Source: Xanthobacter autotrophicus (GTDB lineage: Bacteria > Pseudomonadota > Alphaproteobacteria > Rhizobiales > Xanthobacteraceae). From it: DNA of 64,000 bases. Shown piece by piece: positions 27,391-34,431 of this stretch. Where the stretch lies: the NCBI RefSeq assembly GCF_005871085.1, contig NZ_VAUP01000022.1, forward strand, positions 248,001 to 312,000. The letters are read 5' to 3'. How positions within the stretch are numbered: the stretch's first letter is position 1; each line of letters opens with the position of its first letter. The notes under the pieces are model-generated. The model saw nothing but the letters and a program-made list of their open reading frames with translations, did not search any database and was not told the DNA's origin. Both the position numbers and the translations under genes were made by a program.

Positions 27391-27420
27391 AGCGCGCCGA
27401 CAAAGGGAAGTGAGATCGCC

Positions 27421-28335
27421 ATGTCCCAAAGCGCCGTACCCCAAAGCGCCGTATCCCAAAGCGCCGTCAAGCTGCAGCCGGTGGTCCGGCCCGAATATGT
27501 CAACGCCACTCTTCCGCCCGTCGTGACCGGCCAGGTGGAGGCGCCGCTGCCGCTGGTGCAGCGGCTGTTCGCCCACACCCTCGTCCGCCGCCTTCTCATC
27601 CTCGCGGTGCTGGCCGTGGTGTGGGAGATCTATGCCCGGTGGCTGGACAATCCGCTGATGTTCCCCTCGTTCTCGGAAACGCTGGGGGCGCTCTGGGACA
27701 ATACGGTCAACGGCGTCATCCCCCAGAGGCTGGGGGTGAGCCTGCGTGTCCTCGTCATGGGATATGCCATCGGTATCGGCATCGCCGCGATCTTCACCAC
27801 CCTCGCGGTGTCGACGCGGTTCGGCACCGATCTGTTGTCCACCCTGACCGCCATGTTCAACCCCATGCCGGCCATCGCGCTGTTGCCGCTGGCCCTGCTC
27901 TGGTTCGGCCTCGGGGTGCCGAGCCTCGTGTTCGTGATCGTTCACTCGGTGCTGTGGGCGGTGGCGCTGAATGCCCATTCCGGCTTCCTCGCAGTCTCCG
28001 ATACGCAGCGCATGGCGGGACAGACATTCGGCCTTTCGGGGCTGCGCTTCGTGGCGCTCATCCTCATTCCCGCCGCCTTCCCCGCCATCCTGTCGGGCCT
28101 CAAGATCGGCTGGGCCTTCGCCTGGCGCACGCTGATCGCCGCAGAACTCGTGTTCGGCGTCTCGGCGGGCCAGGGAGGCCTGGGCTGGTTCATCTTCGAG
28201 AACCGCAACCTGCTGGAAACCGCAGGGGTGTTCGCGGGCCTCATGACCGTGATGCTCGTGGGCCTGTTCGTGGAAGGCGTCATCTTCCAGACCATCGAAC
28301 GCTACACGGTCCGGCGCTGGGGTATGCAGCGCTGA
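27421..28335 (+). CDS. NitT/TauT-type ABC transporter permease
   Basis: A 304-residue inner-membrane permease with about six helices and the coupling loop MAGQTFGLSGLRFVALILIP. SGLKIGWAFAWRTLIAAELV is typical of SsuC/TauC proteins. The N-terminus is unusual: a 15-bp unit is repeated about three times (27428-27467), giving QSAVPQSAVSQSAV before the first helix. It is the last gene of the catabolic operon and partner of the ATPase just upstream. Confidence 0.92.
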   Translation: MSQSAVPQSAVSQSAVKLQPVVRPEYVNATLPPVVTGQVEAPLPLVQRLFAHTLVRRLLILAVLAVVWEIYARWLDNPLMFPSFSETLGALWDNTVNGVIPQRLGVSLRVLVMGYAIGIGIAAIFTTLAVSTRFGTDLLSTLTAMFNPMPAIALLPLALLWFGLGVPSLVFVIVHSVLWAVALNAHSGFLAVSDTQRMAGQTFGLSGLRFVALILIPAAFPAILSGLKIGWAFAWRTLIAAELVFGVSAGQGGLGWFIFENRNLLETAGVFAGLMTVMLVGLFVEGVIFQTIERYTVRRWGMQR

Positions 28336-28372
28336 GGGCGCGGCCGCACCGGGAGAGCAAGTCAGGAACGCG

Positions 28373-28507
28373 GTGATCTTCGTGGGCATCGCCGCCCGGG
28401 CGCGCAATGGCAATGCCTCCGCGTCCAATGCGCAGGTGATCGGCGCGCGCTCTCCGGTATTCGCACGCCGCGCCGTTGAAATCATTGAAGGCAAAAGCCT
28501 CAGCTGA
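28373..28507 (+). CDS. Short reading frame, possible gene remnant
   Basis: A 44-codon frame starting at GTG 28373 with AGGAA six bases upstream. It encodes VIFVGIAARARNGNASASN and ends VFARRAVEIIEGKSLS. The amino-acid composition is protein-like and reads like the C-terminal end of a larger enzyme, but I cannot name the family. It may be a relic in the decaying zone rather than a functional small protein. The rest of the 400-bp gap to the GntR gene shows nothing else. Confidence 0.25.
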   Translation: MIFVGIAARARNGNASASNAQVIGARSPVFARRAVEIIEGKSLS

Positions 28508-28735
28508 TCACCGTCGGGAGGACGGAGCATGGATTTTTCCCATTCGCCCGAGGGGCAGGAGCGGCGCGCGCAGCGCCCCGCCGGACGCTATGGAAGGGCT
28601 CGGAAAGGGTTTGGACACGAGACCGGCTGGGCGCCTTCAAAAACGCGTTGCCCCATCATGCAGGCTGTCGCCTGATCCGAACTGCCGTAACATGGCGGCC
28701 GGATCCGCTGACAGTCCGACGGATCGGCGTCATGG

Positions 28736-29479
28736 ATGGATGAGAAGATGCTGGACATCGAAAGGCTGAGGCTGCCCCCCGCCTACCAGGCCGTCTCCCT
28801 GGAGCTGCAACGGCGGATCCTGTCGGGCGCCCTCAAGCCGGGCGAAGCTTTGCCGAGCGAGACCGAGCTTGCCGAGCGCTTCGGCGTCAATCGATCGACA
28901 GTGCGGGAGGGCATCCGGCAGCTGGAGAGCGAGGGGCTGGTGCGGCGCGAGAGTCGCAAGCGGCTTCTGGTGGCCGTGCCCAGCACCACGGATCTGGCCC
29001 AGCGGCACACCCGCAACCTCGTGATGCACGAAGTCACCTTCCGCGAACTCTGGGATGTGGCCAATGTGCTGGAGCCGCTGGCGGCCGAGCTTGCCGCCGT
29101 CAACCTCAGCGAGGGCGATCTGAAGGCACTCGGCGAGAACATCAAGCAGACCGCCGCCGCGATCCAGCGCGGGGAATCCCCCGGCGAGCTCGACCTCGAG
29201 TTCCACAACATGATCAGCGCCGGCGCGGGCAACCGCGCCCTGCTGCTGGCGCGCGAGCCCATCGGGCTGCTGCTCTATCCCGCGTTCGAGCTGATCCGGC
29301 CGGACCTGCCCCAGGCTGCCGGCCGCCTGCTCGAAGCACACAAGAAGATCTATGCGGCGCTGAAGCGGCGTGATGCGGAAGGTGCCCGCACCTGGTCCGC
29401 CAAACACATCGCCGACCTGCGCCGCGGCTGGGAACTGCTGAAGCGCGACTTCGACACCAAGGTGTCGCCACCAGGCTGA
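28736..29479 (+). CDS. GntR family (FCD-type) transcriptional regulator
   Basis: A 247-residue regulator. The N-terminal winged helix shows LQRRILSGALKPGEALPSET and AERFGVNRSTVREGIRQLES (about residues 22-65). A helical FCD effector domain follows from about residue 85. An alternative start is ATG 28748 (MLDIERL), which has a slightly better ribosome site; the difference is four residues. It follows the catabolic operon and precedes the gene-decay zone, so its original target may be lost. Confidence 0.88.
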   Translation: MDEKMLDIERLRLPPAYQAVSLELQRRILSGALKPGEALPSETELAERFGVNRSTVREGIRQLESEGLVRRESRKRLLVAVPSTTDLAQRHTRNLVMHEVTFRELWDVANVLEPLAAELAAVNLSEGDLKALGENIKQTAAAIQRGESPGELDLEFHNMISAGAGNRALLLAREPIGLLLYPAFELIRPDLPQAAGRLLEAHKKIYAALKRRDAEGARTWSAKHIADLRRGWELLKRDFDTKVSPPG

Positions 29480-29740
29480 CTGCTCGACGGAGCGGCGAGC
29501 CTACGCCGCCCGTGTCACGGAGGAAGACGTGATCCCATTGGACTGCAACACCCCGCCCCGGGCTGCCGGGCACGGAACGGACGACTGCGACCCAATCGCC
29601 GCGCCACATGCCGGCCCCAGTGCCCAGGCCCGGCGCCGCAAGGGTGCGCTGGCAAGGGTGCGCTGGATCGCTGTCGGCATCCCTTTCCCCGACATGAGGA
29701 TGAACGCCGGGACCGGTCCGGTGACGCCATCGCCGAGACG

Positions 29741-29932
29741 GTGACAGAGGATCCCGCCAAGGTGAACCCCAATGGCGGCGCCATCGCGCTCGGCCATCCG
29801 GTGGGCGCCACCGGTGCCATCCTCGCCATCAAGACCATCTACGAACTGCGCCGCAGCGGCGGCCGCTACGGCCTCATCACCATGTGCATCGGCGGTGGGC
29901 AGGGCATCGCCATGATCGTGGAACGCCTGTGA
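29741..29932 (+). pseudogene. Thiolase, C-terminal stub
   Basis: Only about 60 residues of a thiolase (acetyl-CoA acetyltransferase family, normally about 390) remain. [18 protein letters not shown] carries the catalytic histidine and [17 protein letters not shown] the catalytic cysteine region. It runs to a proper stop. Upstream, the same frame gives [14 protein letters not shown] and then loses homology, and no N-terminal half is found in the preceding 261 bp. This is a 5'-truncated relic, probably from a beta-oxidation operon. Confidence 0.88.
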
Positions 29933-30030
29933 CCACAGGGCTCCAGGCGCCGATCAGAGCGCACTGAAAAAGGAGGGGGCATCGCCGGCCGGCGATGCCC
30001 CCTCAGTCCGATGGGCGGTCTCGGGAGGGA

Positions 30031-30609
30031 TCACCGCTGCCCGTCGTTGACGCTCACATTTTCCTTGAGCAGGCCGCCGAGGCGCGAATGCACACGCCCG
30101 CCGGTGCCCATGACCAGGGTGAAGAGGATTTCGTCCGGACGCGGCGCATCCTGGATGCCCACCTCGATGCTGTTGAAGTGGCTGCGCACATACGACGCGT
30201 GGATGTAGTGCACCGGCACCATCACCCGGTAGCCGGCGCTCGCCACCGCCTTCACCGCCGGCACCATGGCCTTGGGATTGCCGAGCACCTCGCGCATGGC
30301 CCAGCCGCCGGCCTCATGCCATACCGCGCCTTGCTCCATCTCGCCGTTGATGCCGACGATGGCGGCCTTGCTGTAGACCTCCACATTCTCCTTGCCGAGC
30401 AGGTCGGCCAGTTCCGTCGCGAGCTCATGGCCGAGCGGACGCAGCGCCGCCATGAACGGCATCAGGTCTTCTTCGTAGCGCCCGGCATAGGGGTTGCGGA
30501 TCACCGCGCTCGCGGCGGCGAGCTTCAGCGGCACTTTCACCGCGGGACCACCCTCGTGCCAGGTGGTCTCCACGATGAGGCTGCGCTTGCGGATTTCAAT
30601 CGACGGCAT
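30031..30609 (-). CDS. Amino acid synthesis (AA_synth) family protein
   Basis: A 192-residue protein matching the AA_synth family (PF06684), whose biochemical role is poorly defined. MPSIEIRKRSLIVETTWHEG at the start, VIRNPYAGRYEEDLMPFM and GGWAMREVLGNPKAMVP are family blocks. The start at ATG 30607-30609 has a strong GGAGGAA site. It looks intact, unlike the genes around it, and is followed by a gap and the thiolase relic on the other strand. It may belong to a cluster for an N-containing or aromatic compound now partly lost. Confidence 0.82.
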   Translation of the reverse strand: MPSIEIRKRSLIVETTWHEGGPAVKVPLKLAAASAVIRNPYAGRYEEDLMPFMAALRPLGHELATELADLLGKENVEVYSKAAIVGINGEMEQGAVWHEAGGWAMREVLGNPKAMVPAVKAVASAGYRVMVPVHYIHASYVRSHFNSIEVGIQDAPRPDEILFTLVMGTGGRVHSRLGGLLKENVSVNDGQR

Positions 30610-30674
30610 GGGCTTCCTCCCTCGGGGTTCCGGCGTCGTGCCGGGACTCCAGAAAATGGTAGATCTCGGTATTG

Positions 30675-30986
30675 TCAGCCTGCGGGCCGGCCGAGCACTG
30701 CCGACGCCTCTCGCCAGAGGCCGGCGCACAGGGCGACCTCAGGGGCGTCCAGCTGCGTCCCCTCCAGCATGCTCGCCACGATGCAGAGGTGCTTGGCCTG
30801 AAGCTTCAGGGCGAAACCACCGGCGAAGGTTCCCGGGATCATGAACTGGGCGAGCTTGGTTTCGCTGACCACATTGCGGCCCCTCGATGCGCGATCGAAC
30901 GCCACCAGCGCGATGCCCGGCGCGCGGGCGAGGTTCTCCGCCATGGGCAGGCCCATCATTCCCAACCCTATGAAGCCGACATGCAT
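30675..30986 (-). pseudogene. 3-hydroxyisobutyrate dehydrogenase-like, internal deletion
   Basis: The frame starts well (MHVGFIGLGMMGLPMAENLA, a Rossmann GxGxxG) but jumps after about 40 residues to SETKLAQFMIPGTFAGGFAL and ends normally (KHLCIVASMLEGTQLDAP). Family members have about 290-300 residues; here only 103 remain, lacking most of the NAD-binding domain. The frame is kept across the junction, so this is an in-frame deletion of some 550-600 bp. A non-functional relic is most likely. Confidence 0.8.
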
Positions 30987-31090
30987 GGACTGGAACTCCT
31001 TTTCGGCGAAACACGGGCAGCACGATGCCGCGGCGCCCGGATTGCGCGATCCCGATGACAAAAACGTTGCCCCTCCGCGGAGGGGCCGGC

Positions 31091-31351
31091 TCACCTCAGC
31101 CCAAGGGCTCGCGCGATGATGCCGCGCAGGATCTCCCGGGTGCCGCCGCCCAGGGAGAAGGAGGGAGCGGCGAGCCTGGTGTAGGCGAGCACGTTGAGGA
31201 AACTGCTGCCCGCCACCGAGGAGGACAGCCGGCGCAGCACGATGAGATGGGCGGCCAGTCGGCCCACCGCCTCCGCCGCCCCATCCGAAGGGGTGTTCCC
31301 CAGCACCCGCACCAGTTCCTTCACCCGCGCGATGGAGGACAGGAAGCGCAT
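31091..31351 (-). pseudogene. Acyl-CoA dehydrogenase, C-terminal stub
   Basis: About 80 residues with the acyl-CoA dehydrogenase C-terminus, ending SLGGGTREILRGIIARALG, which parallels the end of the intact enzyme at 22236-23387 (about 75 percent identity over the last 25 residues by eye). The N-terminal 300 residues are missing. The 5' edge (about 31340-31351) is directly joined to an ABC binding-protein relic on the other strand, so this is a recombination joint. Confidence 0.85.
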
Positions 31352-31597
31352 CGGCGCAGGAGACCATCCGCATCGGCGTGCTCACCGACATGTCGGGCTC
31401 GCTCTCGGACACCCGGGGCATGGGGTCCGTCGTGGGTGCAACCATGGCCGCCTGATGCGCGACGTGCGCATGGCCAAGGTGAAGTCGCCGGCCGAATCCA
31501 AGGGCCCTGGGACTATTTCACCATCGGCGAGATCATCCCTGCCGAGCAGGCTTTCCGGCCGGCGGGCCAGAGCGCCTGCCCGCTGCTCAAGAAATAA
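31351..31597 (+). pseudogene. Branched-chain-type ABC substrate-binding protein, broken
   Basis: Two ends of a roughly 400-residue periplasmic binding protein survive. The N-terminal piece reads AQETIRIGVLTDMSGSLSD and stops at TGA 31453-31455. The C-terminal piece contains VKSPAESKGP, then a one-base deletion shifts frame to WDYFTIGEIIPAEQAF, ending at a normal stop (CPLLKK). The signal peptide and some 330 residues between are gone. It is clearly non-functional, with deletion, stop and frameshift together. Confidence 0.85.
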
Positions 31598-31637
31598 GGC
31601 GCCCCGCAATCCGGAGCGCCTCCGAGGCTACAAGAAG

Positions 31638-31674
31638 AACTGCCGGACGGTGCGCGGGGCGCCGACCGGCAGTT
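31638..31674. terminator. Hairpin terminator between relics and CMD gene
   Basis: AACTGCCGG (31638-31646) pairs with CCGGCAGTT (31666-31674) around a 19-base loop and is followed by TTGCTTTG. It could end transcription on either strand. Confidence 0.45.
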
Positions 31675-31748
31675 TGCTTTGACATCATAGTTCCGAAGTC
31701 CGAGGCGGCCGCAGCAGGCCCGGCGAAGCGCGTTCGGCTTGCGCGCAC

Positions 31749-32273
31749 CTATCGCGGATCGTGCGAATGGATTTCCAGCGCCTCGAGGAAGCGCGACACC
31801 ATGTTGTAGGCGCCGATGGTGGCGGTCAGCTCCACCAGCTCGCGGTCATCGCAGACATCGCGCACCGCCGCGAACACCTCCGGCGGCACCTGGATCTGGC
31901 GGGTCATGGCGTCCACATAGCCGAGCACCGCGCGCTCACGCGGCGAGAACAGCGCGCTGTCCTGCCAATCGGCCAATGCGTCCACCTGCGCTTTTGTGGC
32001 GCCTTCGCGCAGGGCGATGGGCACGTGCTGGTCCGCCTCGTAGGGCGCGTTGTTGAGCAGGGCGATGCGGATGATCACCAGCTCGCGCAGGGCGCCTGGG
32101 AGCACGCCCTTGTGCCGGATGGCGGTGAGAAAGGCGAGCCAGCCCTCCGCCACTGGCGGGCTGTGGATCAGCATCTGGTAGAGATGCAGGAGACTGCCGC
32201 GCTCGGCGACGATGCGCTCCACCAACGCACGCGCCTCTGGCGCGGCGGGATCGCCATAGGAAATACGGGCCAT
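31749..32273 (-). CDS. Carboxymuconolactone decarboxylase (CMD) family protein
   Basis: A 174-residue alpha-helical protein of the CMD/AhpD-like family. RELVIIRIALLNNAPYEADQ and HVPIALREGATKAQVDAL give the family signature. The CxxC of AhpD-type peroxidase partners is absent, so it fits the decarboxylase-like branch, although the true reaction is unknown. ATG 32271-32273 has GGACGAGGA upstream. It lies next to an SDR gene and a GntR regulator on the same strand, 94 bp downstream of the SDR, probably one transcription unit. Confidence 0.82.
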   Translation of the reverse strand: MARISYGDPAAPEARALVERIVAERGSLLHLYQMLIHSPPVAEGWLAFLTAIRHKGVLPGALRELVIIRIALLNNAPYEADQHVPIALREGATKAQVDALADWQDSALFSPRERAVLGYVDAMTRQIQVPPEVFAAVRDVCDDRELVELTATIGAYNMVSRFLEALEIHSHDPR

Positions 32274-32367
32274 TCCTCGTCCTTCTCTCGTGTCGCGCCG
32301 CATGCGCGCGCAACGTTGGGGGGTGTCTTGGCCGATAGGCCGGTGCCGGGCGGGACCGGCCGGCGGC

Positions 32368-33189
32368 TCAGCCGGTGGCGCTCGTCAGGCCGCCGTCCAC
32401 GACAAGCTCCGCTCCGGTCACGTAGCGGCTTTCGTCGGCGGCCAGGAACAGCGCCGCATGGGCCACGTCCCAGCCGTCGCCCATGCGGCCCATGGGCACC
32501 TGGGCGTTGCGGGTGGCGACGAACTCCTCGTACCGGCCGGCCGCATACTTGTCGGCGAGGCGCGCCACCAGCGGCGTGTGGATCAGCCCCGGGACGACGC
32601 AGTTCAGCCGCACCGCCTTGGGGGCGTAGATGACGGCCGTGGTCCTGGTCATCTGCATCAGCCCGGCCTTCCCGGCGGCATATGCCACCTGCGGCTTGCC
32701 CACATAGCGCAGGCCGGCCACGGACGAGATGTTGACGACCGACCCGCCCCCCTGCTCCACCATGAGCGGCAGGACGGATTTCAGCATGAGGTAAGCACTC
32801 TTCAGGTTCACGTCGAGCTGCGCGTCCCAGACCTCTTCATCCATGGTGGCCGGGTCGCCGGGCTCCGAGCGGCCGACATTGTTCACCAGCACGTCGATGC
32901 GGCCGAACCGATCGAGACAGGCCTGCACCATCGCGGACGTGTCGGTGGAAGAGGTCACGTCGCCAGCGCGCACCGCCATCTCGCCGCCTTCGCCTTCGAC
33001 GATGCCCCGGGTCTCGTCCGCCGCGTCGAGATTGAGGTCCACGCCGAACACCCGGGCGCCCTGCCGCGCGAACAGCACCGAGATCGCCTTGCCATTGCCC
33101 CAGCCAGGCCCGATGGAACCGCAACCGGTGACCAGCACCACCTTGCCATCCAGCCTGAAGGGGGATTTCGTCCCCGGTTCACCGCTCAT
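32368..33189 (-). CDS. Short-chain dehydrogenase/reductase (SDR)
   Basis: A 273-residue NAD(P)-dependent oxidoreductase. GKVVLVTGCGSIGPGWGNG (about residue 14) is the cofactor loop, with a longer spacing than the classic TGxxxGxG. VLVNNVG (about 99) supports the core. SSVAGLRYVGKPQVAYAAGK has the catalytic Ser-Tyr-Lys. The substrate alcohol or ketone is unknown. The start at ATG 33187-33189 fits the family. It is followed by the CMD gene and preceded by the GntR regulator on the same strand. Confidence 0.9.
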   Translation of the reverse strand: MSGEPGTKSPFRLDGKVVLVTGCGSIGPGWGNGKAISVLFARQGARVFGVDLNLDAADETRGIVEGEGGEMAVRAGDVTSSTDTSAMVQACLDRFGRIDVLVNNVGRSEPGDPATMDEEVWDAQLDVNLKSAYLMLKSVLPLMVEQGGGSVVNISSVAGLRYVGKPQVAYAAGKAGLMQMTRTTAVIYAPKAVRLNCVVPGLIHTPLVARLADKYAAGRYEEFVATRNAQVPMGRMGDGWDVAHAALFLAADESRYVTGAELVVDGGLTSATG

Positions 33190-33389
33190 TACGCGTGCCT
33201 TCCCTGCCCTGCCGGACCGGTCGTTCCGCAGCCTTCTGCGGGCTCTTTTCCTGTGTGTTCCCGGCACACCACACGGTATCGAGGAACGCGCCTTCAGCCG
33301 CCCCGGACAGGGCGGGCGAGGGCCCTACCGTCACGCGATCCACCATTGGCGTGGGGAACATGGCACAGCATAGCGGCGTCCGCCCCCGG

Positions 33390-34094
33390 TCACGTGGAGC
33401 CGCTGGGCAGGATCGAGGCATAGGCGCGCAGATAGATGTCCTTCGACGCGGGCAGGCGAACACGGCACAGGCGCACCAGGGCCTCACGGTCGCCGGTCCT
33501 CAGGCAATCGATGATCTCGTGATGCTGGCGCCGAACCCGCTCGACCTCCACCGGACTGGCCAGCGCAAGGAAGCGGATGCCATTGGCCCGATCCGACGCG
33601 GCATCGATGGCATTGATGAGGAAGGCATTGCCGCAACAGGCGAAAAGCTTGTGATGAAAGGCATGATTCGAGCGGTAGATGGCGGCGAAATCGAGCGCGG
33701 CCACCGCGGCGTCGTGGGTGACCTGGATGGCCTCGATTTCCTCCAGATACGCCTGCGGCAACGGCAGCGGAATAAGCCGGGCGGCCTCCGTCTCCAGGAG
33801 TTCGCGCAGCGCGTAGAGCTGGTTGATTTCCGCGATGGAGTAGCTGCGCACCTGGGCGCCCCGGTTGGGGATCCGCTCCACCAGGCCCATGCGGTCCAGT
33901 TCCATCAACGCAAGCCGGATGGTGTGGCGGGTGGCTCCGAAGCGGTCGAGCAACTCCTCCTCGATGAGGCGCTCCCGCGGATGCAACCGGCCAAGAACGA
34001 TATCTTCCTCGAGGGCCCGCACGATGGCTTCGAGGGACGCCGCCTCCCGGGCCTGCCCTCCCTTTTTGTCCGTCTTTTTAATGGCTGCAGGCAT
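33390..34094 (-). CDS. GntR family (FCD-type) transcriptional regulator
   Basis: A 234-residue regulator with winged helix LHPRERLIEEELLDRFGATR and TIRLALMELDRMGLVERIP (about residues 35-80), then an FCD domain with histidines that may bind metal (HDAAVAAL, NHAFHHKLF). I start it at ATG 34092-34094 (MPAAIKKTDKKGG), which has GGAG seven bases upstream; ATG codons at 34142 and 34154 would add 16-20 residues without a better site. It likely regulates the SDR/CMD genes downstream. Candidate operators lie at 34179-34200. Confidence 0.87.
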   Translation of the reverse strand: MPAAIKKTDKKGGQAREAASLEAIVRALEEDIVLGRLHPRERLIEEELLDRFGATRHTIRLALMELDRMGLVERIPNRGAQVRSYSIAEINQLYALRELLETEAARLIPLPLPQAYLEEIEAIQVTHDAAVAALDFAAIYRSNHAFHHKLFACCGNAFLINAIDAASDRANGIRFLALASPVEVERVRRQHHEIIDCLRTGDREALVRLCRVRLPASKDIYLRAYASILPSGST

Positions 34095-34178
34095 GTCGCA
34101 CTCCGCCTTGGTGTCGAGCACCACGCCATCCGTGTCTCTCATACCGTTGCGCACTGTGGCAATATTCGCGGGACAAAT

Positions 34179-34200
34179 TTATCGATAATTTTATTGATAA
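34179..34200. promoter_or_regulatory. Candidate GntR operator pair
   Basis: TTATCGATAA (34179-34188) is a perfect 10-bp palindrome and TTATTGATAA (34191-34200) is a near copy 12 bp on. They sit in an AT-rich island between the gntR-type gene and the TsdA-fusion gene, so they could control either or both. GntR regulators often bind such short dyads. Confidence 0.45.
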
Positions 34201-34431
34201 TATCGGGTGGTGCGCCGCAGATCCGGCTGCCCCTGCCGCCATGGCACTGGGCAGGGCTTGCGGATTTCCACAGTTGCGGTGCGTCAATGCCATGTCTTGG
34301 CACTCGGGTAGGTTTGCCCCGCGGGACGACCAGAACGGCAGCAAGAAGGACGCTGGAAGATGCGGAGGCGCAGTCTTCCAGATGCGTTCGCGCGCGCTCC
34401 AAAGGCTGCCAGTTAGACAGGAGGTCGTTCG

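Noticed and set aside
29529-29744. A 71-codon frame with a good ribosome site before the thiolase stub
   Set aside because: The sequence is low-complexity and shows no family; it lies in a decaying region and ends out of frame with the stub.
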